Origin: Natrialbaceae archaeon AArc-T1-2
GTDB lineage: Archaea; Halobacteriota; Halobacteria; Halobacteriales; Natrialbaceae
DNA: 64,000 nt
Direction: 5' to 3'
Assembly (NCBI RefSeq): GCF_030273315.1
Contig: NZ_CP127174.1
Coordinates: 992,001 to 1,056,000 of the forward strand
The notes beneath the pieces were generated by a model. It was not told the DNA's origin and made no database searches. It saw only the letters and a program-made list of their open reading frames with translations. Each line of letters starts with the position of its first letter. Position 1 is the stretch's first letter. Position numbers and translations under genes: made by a program. Positions 8,559 through 16,437 of this stretch are shown here, in pieces.

Positions 8559-9478
8559 TCACCACCCTCCGCGTCGGCGACCGCGACGGGTTCGGACTCG
8601 AGATCGGCGAGGATCGCCTCGAGTTCCTCTCGGTGGTCCTCGGCGAGTCGGGACAGCGGCGAACGAAGTCGGGCTGGGCCGTACCCGCGGATTTCCATGG
8701 CTTCCTTGACCGGAATCGGGTTGGTCTCGACGAACAGCTGGCGCATCAGTGGGCCGAGCTCGTGGTGGAGCTTGCGGGCGCGGTCGTAGTCGCCTTCGAG
8801 TGCCGCACCGACCATCGCACAGGTCCGTTCGGGCTCGACGTTCGCGACGACGCTGATCGTCCCTGCCCCGCCCATCGAAAGCAACGGCAGCGTCACCGCG
8901 TCGTCGCCCGAGAGGACGGAAAAGTCTTCTTCGACCGTGCGTTCGACGATCTCACCGATCGCCCACATGTCTCCTTCGGCGGCCTTGTAGCCTGCAACGT
9001 TGGGGTGTTCTGCGAGGGAAACGACGGTGTCGGGCTCGATCGTCTGGCCCGTTCGGGAGGGAACGTTGTAGACGATCTGGGGCAGGTCGACGGCGTCGGC
9101 GATCGTCCGGTAGTGCTCGAGCAGGCCGCGTTGTTCGGGCTTGTTGTAGTACGGCGAGATCAGGAGGAGGCCGTCGGCGCCGGCGTCGGCGGCGCGTTCT
9201 GAGAGTTCGAGTGCCTCGCGGGTGTTGTTCGACCCGGAACCTGCGATGACGGGAACGTCCTCGACGGCCTCGATGACGGCCTCGACGACCTGGACGTGTT
9301 CGTCGTGGGTCAGCGTCGCCGACTCGCCCGTCGAGCCGACGGGGACGAGCCCGTCGACGCCCGCGGCCTCGAGCCGTTGAGCGTCGGCCTGCAGCGTTTC
9401 GAAGTCGATACGTTCGTCGTCGCCAAACGGCGTACACATCGCCGGGAAGACGCCGGTGAAGTCGATGTCGTGTGTCAT
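8555..9478 (-). CDS. dapA: 4-hydroxy-tetrahydrodipicolinate synthase
   Basis: A 307-residue TIM-barrel aldolase of the DapA/NAL family. Visible signatures are VGSTGESATLT (substrate loop), YNVPSRTG (catalytic Tyr region) and AGYKAAEG with the Schiff-base Lys. It condenses pyruvate with aspartate semialdehyde, the entry step to DAP and lysine. First gene of the minus-strand dap operon; about 370 noncoding bases separate it from htpX, and an A/T-rich TATA-like stretch at 9605-9618 could be its promoter, leaving a leader of roughly 100 bases. Confidence 0.94.
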   Translation of the reverse strand: MTHDIDFTGVFPAMCTPFGDDERIDFETLQADAQRLEAAGVDGLVPVGSTGESATLTHDEHVQVVEAVIEAVEDVPVIAGSGSNNTREALELSERAADAGADGLLLISPYYNKPEQRGLLEHYRTIADAVDLPQIVYNVPSRTGQTIEPDTVVSLAEHPNVAGYKAAEGDMWAIGEIVERTVEEDFSVLSGDDAVTLPLLSMGGAGTISVVANVEPERTCAMVGAALEGDYDRARKLHHELGPLMRQLFVETNPIPVKEAMEIRGYGPARLRSPLSRLAEDHREELEAILADLESEPVAVADAEGGE

Positions 9479-9852
9479 AGCTGGTGTGGTCGTGATCGGA
9501 GTCGCGATCGTGATCGGTCGCGGTCGCAGTCGGTTACAGGCGGTGCGATCCGGAACGCGCCCGAGACGAGGTCGCTACGCTCGCCTCGAGCACTCTTCAC
9601 GCACGTTTTTTAAAAGGAACGGCGTTCGCTCCGCTACGGGAAACCTCGGCCGTGACGAACGCGGAGCGAATCATAGACGGACGGTCATCGGGAACGAACT
9701 TATGGATTTCGTTATTCCACAGAGATAGAAGCTGTCACTGGAGTCTCATAGTGGCAGTCACAACGTGTCGGAAAGTGTCATCGACGGTAGAGAGCGTTAT
9801 ACCGGGGAGAAATCCCGCGGAATTTATACGTGGTGAACGCTTACCGACGCCC
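9479..9852. promoter_or_regulatory. Divergent intergenic region between dapA and htpX
   Basis: No convincing gene is seen here. On the minus strand an A/T-rich element at 9605-9618 is a plausible dapA TATA box. A 10-base inverted repeat (TTCGCTCCGC at 9625-9634 and its complement at 9661-9670) lies next to it. On the plus strand TTTATA at 9823-9828 is centred about 27 bases before the htpX ATG, as expected for a leaderless haloarchaeal transcript. An in-frame extension upstream of htpX exists but lacks coding character. Confidence 0.55.
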
Positions 9853-10677
9853 ATGACAGACTTCGGACTGAAAGTTCGAATGTTCGTCGTCGGCTCGATC
9901 CTGGCGGCACTGTATCTCTTCGTCGGGATCGTTGGCCTGACGATCCTTGGCACGGGCGCATGGCCGATCGTCCTGTTGTTGCTCGTTACGTTCCCGGTCA
10001 TCCAGTACAAGATCGGGACCTGGGCCGCGACCAGAGGAGCCGAGAAGATGCCCGAGAGCGGCCAGTACGCGGACATCCATCGGATGACCGAATCGCTAAG
10101 CCGTGACATGGGGATCGACAAGCCCAAGCTGATGATCCAGGAGATGGGCGTCCCTAACGCCTTTGCGACCGGCCGCAAGGGCAACGGCGTCGTCGTCGTC
10201 AGCGAGGAACTCATCCGGCTGCTCGACCGTGACGAACTCGAGGGCGTCGTCGCCCACGAACTCGCCCACATCAAGAACCGCGACGTCCTGATGATGACGA
10301 TCGGGAGTTCGATCGGGATGATGGTCGGCTACGCCGTTTACTTCGTCTACGTCTTCGCCGGCGAGGACAACCCCGGCGGCTTCATCGTGGGCTGGGTGCT
10401 CTCGATGGTCGCCCAGATGCTGGTGACGGTGCTGGTGATGGCGATCTCGCGGTACCGCGAGTACGTCGCCGACGACGACGCACGCCAGTACATCGGCAGC
10501 GGCGAACCCCTCGCCCGAGCACTCGAGAAGATCTCGAAGGGTGCACAGAACCGCGAGTCGACCATCGATGACAGCCAGGCCGCACTCTGTATCTTCAACT
10601 CAGAGCGCGGTCTGCTCCAGACGGTGTTTGCGACCCACCCACCGATGGAAAAGCGTATCGAGAAACTCCGCTACTGA
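9853..10677 (+). CDS. htpX: HtpX-like membrane zinc metalloprotease (M48)
   Basis: Predicted 274 residues from ATG 9853. Two N-terminal transmembrane helices (about 8-55) precede the zinc protease domain with VVAHELAHIKNRD (His, Glu, His of HExxH) at about residue 135; two further helices (about 155-205) follow, then the third zinc ligand in RYREYVADDDA. The C-terminal end THPPMEKRIEKLR is the usual HtpX/M48B ending. It degrades misfolded membrane proteins with the active site on the cytoplasmic face. A TATA box 27 bases before the ATG decides the start and suggests a leaderless mRNA. Confidence 0.93.
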   Translation: MTDFGLKVRMFVVGSILAALYLFVGIVGLTILGTGAWPIVLLLLVTFPVIQYKIGTWAATRGAEKMPESGQYADIHRMTESLSRDMGIDKPKLMIQEMGVPNAFATGRKGNGVVVVSEELIRLLDRDELEGVVAHELAHIKNRDVLMMTIGSSIGMMVGYAVYFVYVFAGEDNPGGFIVGWVLSMVAQMLVTVLVMAISRYREYVADDDARQYIGSGEPLARALEKISKGAQNRESTIDDSQAALCIFNSERGLLQTVFATHPPMEKRIEKLRY

Positions 10678-10705
10678 TACGGACCGTTGTACGTCTGTCC
10701 CGGTA

Positions 10706-10728
10706 CAACCGCAGAATGGTCGCGGTTG
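10706..10728 (+). repeat. Small hairpin after htpX
   Basis: Seven-base arms CAACCGC and GCGGTTG separated by nine bases, 29 bases after the htpX stop. There is no T-run behind it, so a terminator role is only possible. Confidence 0.35.
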
Positions 10729-10783
10729 CGCCGGTACACCGTTACAGCAATCCGTCTGAACCAACCGCCGTTTCTTCCGATCC

Positions 10784-10834
10784 ATCCTCGAGTTCGTCCG
10801 ATCGCATCCTCGAGTTCGTCCGATCGCATCCTCG
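10784..10834. repeat. 22-bp tandem repeat, two copies plus partial third
   Basis: A 22-base unit beginning ATCCTCGAGTTCGTCCGATC occupies 10784-10805 and is repeated exactly at 10806-10827; a 7-base partial third copy follows (10828-10834). It lies in the noncoding gap upstream of the NYN-domain gene and is read by no plausible gene on either strand. Confidence 0.85.
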
Positions 10835-10888
10835 TGAGCGGACGTCTCGAGGGAAGCGGTTTTGGGCGTCGCCGGCGCATCTTCGAGC

Positions 10889-11386
10889 ATGACGGACATC
10901 CACCCGGGCCAGCGCGTCGCCATGCTGGTCGACGCCCAGAACCTCTATCACACGGCCCAGAGCCTTCACAGTCGTAACATCGATTACTCCTCGCTGCTCG
11001 AGAAAGGCGTCCAGGACCGCCAACTCACGCGCGCGATCGCGTACGTCATCCGCGCAGACTCACCCGAAGAGGAGAGTTTCTTCGAGGCACTGACCGACAT
11101 CGGCTTCGAGACGAAGATCAAAGACATCAGGCGCTTCGCCGACGGGACGAAAAAGGCAGACTGGGACGTCGGTATGAGTCTGGACGCGGTGACGCTCGCG
11201 AACCACGTCGACACGATCGTCCTCTGTACGGGCGACGGAGACTTCTCGCGGTTGTGCTCGCACCTGCGTCACGAAGGCGTCCGCGTCGAGGTGATGGCCT
11301 TCGAGTCCTCGACCGCCGACGACCTCATCGCAGAGGCCGACACGTTCATCGACCTCGAGGACCGAACTGAAACGTTCCTGCTTTAG
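10889..11386 (+). CDS. NYN (PIN-like) domain protein, LabA/DUF88 family
   Basis: Predicted 165 residues from ATG 10889. The NYN domain is complete: an N-terminal beta strand with catalytic Asp and Asn (AMLVDAQNLYH), KADWDVGMSLDA with a conserved Asp, and VLCTGDGDFSRL containing the TGDGDF acidic pair. Proteins of this family are probable metal-dependent ribonucleases, and the bacterial relative LabA acts in signalling. The substrate here is unknown. It is convergent with a small membrane protein gene whose 3' end overlaps its own by four bases. Confidence 0.82.
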   Translation: MTDIHPGQRVAMLVDAQNLYHTAQSLHSRNIDYSSLLEKGVQDRQLTRAIAYVIRADSPEEESFFEALTDIGFETKIKDIRRFADGTKKADWDVGMSLDAVTLANHVDTIVLCTGDGDFSRLCSHLRHEGVRVEVMAFESSTADDLIAEADTFIDLEDRTETFLL

Positions 11387-11559
11387 TCGATCGCGCCGTC
11401 CCGGACGGTTCCGACGAGGAACGCCCCGCCGGCGACAACGAGCGTCGCCAGCGCGAGTATCGAGACGTGAAGCGTCGAGTCGAGCACCGTCGGGCTGGCG
11501 AACGTTACCGCACCGACGGCGACGAGGACGAGGCCGAGACCGACCTGCGTGAGGTCCAT
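11383..11559 (-). CDS. Small two-helix membrane protein (58 aa)
   Basis: The frame starts MDLTQVGLGLVLVAVGAVTF and has a second hydrophobic helix, ILALATLVVAGGAFLVGTV, ending in a short charged tail. It has haloarchaeal codon usage throughout and a good promoter: an AATATTTTAGG TATA element (11586-11596 on the minus strand) about 30 bases before the ATG. It is missed by length-limited gene callers. No function can be assigned; it resembles the many short two-TM proteins of haloarchaea. Confidence 0.7.
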   Translation of the reverse strand: MDLTQVGLGLVLVAVGAVTFASPTVLDSTLHVSILALATLVVAGGAFLVGTVRDGAID

Positions 11560-11585
11560 ATAGTCGTTATCTAGCGAGCACTAAC

Positions 11586-11596
11586 CTAAAATATTA
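11586..11596 (-). promoter_or_regulatory. TATA box for the 58-aa membrane protein
   Basis: AATATTTTAGG read on the minus strand, centred 32 bases upstream of the ATG at 11559, which suits a very short leader or leaderless mRNA. Confidence 0.5.
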
Positions 11597-11712
11597 CTTA
11601 TCGTCGTTAACGTTGCTATGCCATTACGTACCATTCCTCGGAGTCTATCGCCGTGCCGCCGGCATCGCTCGTCTTCGAAGGGCTTTCGCCCCGTCGCACC
11701 GAACCGACGACG

Positions 11713-12201
11713 ATGACCGAGCCAGTCGACGGACAGACGTCGCTGCCGTCGCTTCGAACGATCGCGGACTACCAGTTCGGGGCCGGCGCTGGCGAGACGC
11801 TGTTTCCACGCGGGGAGTCACCGACGATAAAGCGAACCTCCTCCGGCCGACCCCAGCAGGTCCACGTCGACGGGGACCGTCTCGTCTCCTTCGGCACCGA
11901 CGGTCGGTTCACCCTCGGCCTCGAGGGCGGGCGACGGCTCGTGACGGCGCTCGAGTATCCCGCCTACCGCGTGGTCGTCGACGACGAGAGCGAGCCGTTC
12001 GTCCGCGACGGGAAAAACGTCTTCGCGAAGTTCGTCTGCGAGGTCGGCCCCGAGGTCCGGCCGGGCGACGAGGTGCTCGTCGTCCACGAACGCGGCGCGT
12101 TGCTGGCGGTCGGTCGCGCCGAGCTCGGAGCCGAGGCGATCGCTGACTTCGAGACCGGGATGGCCGTACACGTCCGCGAGAGTGCACCCGCGCGGGAGTA
12201 G
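11713..12201 (+). CDS. PUA-domain RNA-binding protein
   Basis: Predicted 162 residues from ATG 11713; the frame continues 20 residues upstream but that part is basic and noncoding in character. The C-terminal half (about 75-155) is a PUA domain: GKNVFAKFVCEVGPEVRPGD, then EVLVVHERGALLAVGRAELG. PUA domains bind RNA and occur at the C terminus of archaeosine tRNA-guanine transglycosylase and pseudouridine synthases. The N-terminal half resembles the domain that precedes PUA in the archaeal TGT/ArcS group, without a catalytic core. It is convergent with a pterin dehydratase gene. Likely a tRNA-related accessory protein. Confidence 0.65.
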   Translation: MTEPVDGQTSLPSLRTIADYQFGAGAGETLFPRGESPTIKRTSSGRPQQVHVDGDRLVSFGTDGRFTLGLEGGRRLVTALEYPAYRVVVDDESEPFVRDGKNVFAKFVCEVGPEVRPGDEVLVVHERGALLAVGRAELGAEAIADFETGMAVHVRESAPARE

Positions 12202-12564
12202 TTATTCCTCGGGCGTCTCGTACTCGTCGTAGATTCGATCCATCCTGGCGGCCATGATGAAGTCCGTCTCGTGGAGGCCGTCGATCTTGTGAGTCCACAT
12301 CTCGACGACGACCTCGCCCCACGAGAGGTGCAGATCGGGATGGTGCCACTCGTCTTCTGCCAGCTCGCCGACCTCGTAGGTGAACTCCAAGGCGTCCCGG
12401 AAGTCCTCGAACGCGTAGGTTCCCTCGAGGTGATGGTCGTCGACGATTTCCCAGACGTCGGTCTCGATCTCGTCGTACAGCTCCGTCAGCGCCGAGCCCG
12501 AAAGCGGCTCGTCGTCGCTCGTACAGGCCGTACACTCTCTGTCCGCGAGTTTGGTTTCTGTCAT
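12202..12564 (-). CDS. 4a-hydroxytetrahydrobiopterin (pterin carbinolamine) dehydratase
   Basis: A 120-residue protein with the family active-site signature [20 protein letters not shown] followed by [13 protein letters not shown], around residues 70-105. The enzyme dehydrates 4a-carbinolamine pterins. The N terminus has a CTAC pair and an acidic stretch. It lies immediately downstream of, and on the same strand as, the GTP cyclohydrolase MptA gene (49-base gap), so the two probably form a pterin operon. The stop abuts the PUA gene stop tail to tail. Confidence 0.88.
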   Translation of the reverse strand: MTETKLADRECTACTSDDEPLSGSALTELYDEIETDVWEIVDDHHLEGTYAFEDFRDALEFTYEVGELAEDEWHHPDLHLSWGEVVVEMWTHKIDGLHETDFIMAARMDRIYDEYETPEE

Positions 12565-12613
12565 GTCGTCTCGACTCTTGGATACGTGGCGTGAAAACGC
12601 TTACACCGGTCCG

Positions 12614-13549
12614 CTACGCGAGGTCGCCGGTTACTTCCTCGCGTAAGGCCCCCATCTCGACGACGCGCTCGGCGTGAGCGTTGTGCTGGTGGATCGACTC
12701 GTCGTTCGACTGTTTCATCGTGATCACGGCGTCGTCTGGCAGCTCGTCGAACTCGGCGACGACGCCCTCTGCCATCGAGCGCACGCAGTCTTCGACGAAC
12801 TTCGCGTCGTCGTGGGCGTCGAAGGTCATGTGATCTTCGTCTGGCCGTTTCGCGAGGTTGTAGATTCGGGCGCTCATCGCGTCGCGGGCGACGTCGATGA
12901 TATCGTTCAAATCGACGTCGGGGTCGCCCGCAGATTCGACGGTCAGGGTGGCGTGGCCGCGCTGGGAGTGGCCTGGCTGTGGGACGTCCTCGAGGAACTC
13001 GCTGATCTTCTCCTCGGGAACGTCGAGCTCCTCGAGTTTCCCTTTCGCTCGTGCGACGGACATCCCCTGCGAGCAGGGACAGACGGTCATCCCGGTGGCG
13101 CGAGCGCCGATCTCCTCGCGGGTGCCTTCCTCGGTCGCCGTCGCCGAGGCGATGAGATCGACGCTGTACTGGGTTTCCCGATCCGTTTCGGGCGTGCGCT
13201 CGCGCCGGACGAACTCGGCTTCCATCGCCACCTCCGCACGCGTGGTGTAGTCGTGTTTCTCGAGCAGTCGTTCGGCGGCATCGCCACAGACGTCCTCGAC
13301 CCGGTAGGCTTCCTCGCGGGTCGCCTCCTCTAAGATCTCGTCGATGACCTCCATGTTGCGGCTCATGTCCGCCCCCTTTCGCCAGGAGGGCAGATCGACG
13401 AACACCTCGAACTCGGCCATCAACACGATGGGGCGTTTCTCCTCGCGGGCGATTTTGACGAGCTTTTCGACGCCGGTGACGCCGACCTGGCTCAACCCGA
13501 CGGTGACGTCGGGTGCGGTCGCCTGCACGTCCGGCAGTTGCTGACTCAT
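12614..13549 (-). CDS. mptA: GTP cyclohydrolase MptA (FolE2/COG1469 family)
   Basis: Predicted 311 residues from ATG 13549. Family landmarks include [20 protein letters not shown] near the N terminus, the metal/active-site region TVCPCSQG at about residue 155, [14 protein letters not shown] and [15 protein letters not shown] near the C terminus. It opens the GTP ring to a pterin precursor. In haloarchaea this enzyme serves folate and 7-deazaguanine (archaeosine) synthesis. An in-frame upstream extension of 32 residues is basic and unlikely. Probably cotranscribed with the pterin dehydratase. Confidence 0.92.
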   Translation of the reverse strand: MSQQLPDVQATAPDVTVGLSQVGVTGVEKLVKIAREEKRPIVLMAEFEVFVDLPSWRKGADMSRNMEVIDEILEEATREEAYRVEDVCGDAAERLLEKHDYTTRAEVAMEAEFVRRERTPETDRETQYSVDLIASATATEEGTREEIGARATGMTVCPCSQGMSVARAKGKLEELDVPEEKISEFLEDVPQPGHSQRGHATLTVESAGDPDVDLNDIIDVARDAMSARIYNLAKRPDEDHMTFDAHDDAKFVEDCVRSMAEGVVAEFDELPDDAVITMKQSNDESIHQHNAHAERVVEMGALREEVTGDLA

Positions 13550-13628
13550 TGTCTGACACTCGGGCGAGCGCGCGATTAGGGCTTTCGAATGGAGTACTTC
13601 CAACCGACCACGCGCCGGGTCTCCGTTA

Positions 13629-13732
13629 CGTGTCTCTGGTGACACGGTGAAGCTACGAAGGGATTTTCGGATCGTATCCGTCTCCGCTTTAAGTGCCTCT
13701 GGTCACAAGGTAGAGCTACGAAGGGATTTTCG
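13629..13732. repeat. Imperfect direct repeat of about 40 bases
   Basis: Two copies of a segment ending GCTACGAAGGGATTTTCG lie at 13629-13669 and 13691-13732, with the preceding bases about 75 percent identical (CTCTGGT(G/C)ACA). On the minus strand both copies read ENPFVA(L/S)PC, but I find no gene there. The unit period is about 63 bases. It sits between mptA and the probable RNA polymerase epsilon gene. Confidence 0.75.
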
Positions 13733-13822
13733 CCGTACTCGTCGATCGTACTGCAGAGCCGTGCTATCGTCTCTCGCGTTCGGGTGACGGGTTTATCCGT
13801 CTCTACGTATGACCACCACTGT

Positions 13823-14560
13823 ATGAGTGGTGACGGCGCTGCTCCAGGAGCGAAGTCACGACGGCCGTCCGACGAGAGGCGTCGCCTCGAGACGCGTCCT
13901 GGGGCAGGGTCGCTCTCTCGCGTGGCTGCCCAACGCGATGCGACGGTTCGCCGGTGGGGCGTCGTCACGCCGAGTGCGACGGTCATCGGCCGGGCGGACA
14001 CACCGGAGAACGACCTCTCCGAGAACGTCAGACGATTGCACGACGAACAGCACGCGGCGACGGCCGGTCACGGCGCACGCGCACATCGTCTCGACCGGCT
14101 GCGAACGACCCAGGCGATGTGCAACGCGTTGGAGCTTACGCCCTGGCAGCGAGACGTCACACTCGGGATCATGGACGAGATCGACCTCACCGAGTTCGGT
14201 AGCCAGCGGGCGATCCCGAAGGTCGCGCTCGTGGTGATTCGCCACGTCGTCGACGTCGACCGGCGACGGTACTTCGGGCTGGACGACGTCGACGTCGGCG
14301 AGCTCTCGCCCGACCGGATGGACGAGCTGTTCGCCCGCTACCGGGCCCACGACGTCACCGACGACCCGACGTTCGAGCACCTCGCCGCCCAGCACGGCCT
14401 CGACATCACCTCCCTCAATCGTCTGCGCCGGGTGCTGAAAGCACAACTCGAGGGCGAGCCGTTGCCGGCGTACGGCCGGAATCCGAACCGCGATCCGAAC
14501 CTGCCGGCGCTTACCGACGACGCTGATTCTCCGGCTGCGGACGAGAACGCACGCGAGTGA
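13823..14560 (+). CDS. Probable DNA-directed RNA polymerase subunit epsilon (haloarchaeal)
   Basis: Predicted 245 residues from ATG 13823. It contains the conserved block WGVVTPSATVIGRADTPEND, followed by two helical regions (about 80-205) including TPWQRDVTLGIMDEIDLTEF. From memory this block belongs to the haloarchaea-specific protein annotated as RNA polymerase epsilon subunit; its biochemical role is unclear. The first 40 residues are basic and poorly structured, so the true start may be internal. Not in an operon with its neighbours. Confidence 0.6.
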   Translation: MSGDGAAPGAKSRRPSDERRRLETRPGAGSLSRVAAQRDATVRRWGVVTPSATVIGRADTPENDLSENVRRLHDEQHAATAGHGARAHRLDRLRTTQAMCNALELTPWQRDVTLGIMDEIDLTEFGSQRAIPKVALVVIRHVVDVDRRRYFGLDDVDVGELSPDRMDELFARYRAHDVTDDPTFEHLAAQHGLDITSLNRLRRVLKAQLEGEPLPAYGRNPNRDPNLPALTDDADSPAADENARE

Positions 14561-14586
14561 ACCGGTGACCCGACCCTATCGGATCG

Positions 14587-15417
14587 TCACTCGAGTTTCT
14601 CGAGCGCCTCGAAGAAGTTCGTCCGCGGTCCGGCGATCGTCACGGGGTCGTCCGCGACTGTGACGGTGACGGTCGTCGGCACCTCGAGTGCCCGCCTGTT
14701 ACGGCCGTCGCTGATCGCCCAGGCGGTCTCGGCACCGGCCACTCGAAGTTCGATCTCGCTGTCGTCGTCGATCACGAGCGGCGGCATCGCGTCCTCGGCG
14801 CACATCTGTGTCACCACGAGCGCGTCAGCGGCCGGGTACACGAGCGGGCCGCCCTCGCTCAGGTTGTAGGCGGTCGAGCCGGTCGGCGTCGCGACGAGGA
14901 TGCCGTCGGCGTGACTCCGGGCGTAGGACTCGCCGTCGACGCGGACGTCGATTTCTGCGCCCCCGCCGTGACCCCGTCGCGGTCCGTGGACGACGACCTC
15001 GTTGAGCGCCGGCTCGAGCTCCCAACCGTCACCACGGGCCGTGATCCGATCGACGGTCGTGGTCTCGAGTTCGCCTGTCGTCCGCAGCACGTCGACGAGC
15101 GACGTGACCGCGTCGACGGCCTCCTCCGGTGACACCGCGTTGAGAAACCCCACCTCGCCGAGGTTGACGCCGACGAGCGGTGCGTCGCCGGCTTCGCGTG
15201 CGACGAAGAGGAAAGTGCCGTCGCCGCCGATGCTCACGACCAGATCGGCCGTCTTCATCGCTGCGACCGGCGCGCTCGAGGCGTCGATCGCGGCTCCGGT
15301 TTCGTCGTCGACCGTGACGGTCACCTCGTCCGTCGAGAGCGCCTCGAGGAGGGTCGCGGCCAACTCCTGTGCACGTTCGGTGTCACGCTTGGCGACGATT
15401 CCGACCTCTACACCCAT
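14587..15417 (-). CDS. nadK: NAD kinase
   Basis: Predicted 276 residues from ATG 15417; the open frame continues far upstream on the minus strand but that part overlaps an oppositely oriented gene. Signatures are VSIGGDGTFLFVARE (GGDGT), LNEVVVHG (NE/H pair) and VATPTGSTAYNLSEGG. The enzyme phosphorylates NAD to NADP in the cytoplasm. Length is normal for archaea. It is divergent from the small amphi-Trp protein gene. Confidence 0.94.
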   Translation of the reverse strand: MGVEVGIVAKRDTERAQELAATLLEALSTDEVTVTVDDETGAAIDASSAPVAAMKTADLVVSIGGDGTFLFVAREAGDAPLVGVNLGEVGFLNAVSPEEAVDAVTSLVDVLRTTGELETTTVDRITARGDGWELEPALNEVVVHGPRRGHGGGAEIDVRVDGESYARSHADGILVATPTGSTAYNLSEGGPLVYPAADALVVTQMCAEDAMPPLVIDDDSEIELRVAGAETAWAISDGRNRRALEVPTTVTVTVADDPVTIAGPRTNFFEALEKLE

Positions 15418-15541
15418 CGTCGGTCGATACCGCCTCGCGGGCAAAAAACCCCCCGTCGGCGTGGCTGTAAGGCAACGGTAACACGAAGGTAGGACCCCGT
15501 TTGCCATCCATACTTTTCCGAGCGTTCGTCGTCGATGGGCC

Positions 15542-15781
15542 ATGGCAGAGCGAACGCACTCGAGCGAGACGATGACGCGTTCGGAACTGGCAACGTATCT
15601 CTCGGCGCTGGCGGCGGAGTTCGAAGCAGACGACGATGAGATCGCCGTCGAGGTCGGGAACAAAAGCGTCACGCTCCATCCGCCAGAGAACGTCGAGTGC
15701 GACGTCGAGGTCGTCGAGCGGTCGTCGGTGCTTCGCGGGAGCCGGGAGACGGTCGACATCGAACTCAGCTGGAAGCCCTGA
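15542..15781 (+). CDS. Small acidic amphi-Trp domain protein
   Basis: Seventy-nine residues with an N-terminal amphipathic helix (SELATYLSALAAEFEADD) and a C-terminal beta-rich half ending in IELSWKP, where the terminal Trp defines the small amphi-Trp family, short proteins common in haloarchaea. Function unknown. Stand-alone gene between NAD kinase (divergent) and a universal stress protein. Confidence 0.65.
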   Translation: MAERTHSSETMTRSELATYLSALAAEFEADDDEIAVEVGNKSVTLHPPENVECDVEVVERSSVLRGSRETVDIELSWKP

Positions 15782-15907
15782 TGATGAGGCCGTGACGGCT
15801 CGCGGACTCGAGGTGGCTGTCGTCGCCGGGTTCGTGACGCCCGACACTCGAGCGAGGCCGAGTCATCTAGAAGTTCTTTTCCTCGCTCGCACACGCTATT
15901 CGTATAG

Positions 15908-16336
15908 ATGTACGATACGATCCTCTTCCCGACCGACGGCAGCGATCACGCGAGTCGGGTCGCAGACCACGCCATCGACGTCGCGAAGACGCGAGACGCG
16001 ACGCTACACGTCTTCTCGGTCGTCGACGACCGGGCGTTTCTGACCCTCTCGGACGATCGTATCGAGGAGGTCAGAAGCGAACTCGAGGAGAACGCACTCG
16101 AAGCGATCGACGAGGCCGTCACGGCCGCGGAAGACGACGGCGTCGACACCGAATCCGACGTCGACGTCGGCAATCCGGCGGAGTGTATCGTCGACTACGT
16201 CGCGGACAACGACGTCGACCTCGTGGTGATGGGGACGAGCGGCGACGACTACGAGCGAACCGTCGTCGGCAGCGTCTCTCGACGCGTCGTCGAGGCCTCG
16301 CCTGCCCCCGTGTTGACCGTCGGACTCGACGCCTGA
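15908..16336 (+). CDS. Universal stress protein (UspA family)
   Basis: A 142-residue single-domain Usp. The N-terminal strand is ILFPTDGSDHA and the ATP-binding motif G-x2-G-x9-G is seen at VVMGTSGDDYERTVVGSVS. Such proteins bind ATP and dimerise; partners are not shown by context. One of three separate Usp loci in the window, plus one fused to ferredoxin. Confidence 0.9.
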   Translation: MYDTILFPTDGSDHASRVADHAIDVAKTRDATLHVFSVVDDRAFLTLSDDRIEEVRSELEENALEAIDEAVTAAEDDGVDTESDVDVGNPAECIVDYVADNDVDLVVMGTSGDDYERTVVGSVSRRVVEASPAPVLTVGLDA

Positions 16337-16437
16337 CCGGATCAGTTCAGTGAGATGAGACTGACGACCGAGTCGAAACGCCAGCGCCGTATCCGCAACG
16401 CCTAGAGTGATGTGGTTGTCGTCCGTGATGACGACCG

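Noticed and set aside
9652..9852. Upstream in-frame extension of htpX
   Set aside because: A TATA box at 9823 lies inside it and the residues lack a pattern; the HtpX signal helix begins at ATG 9853.
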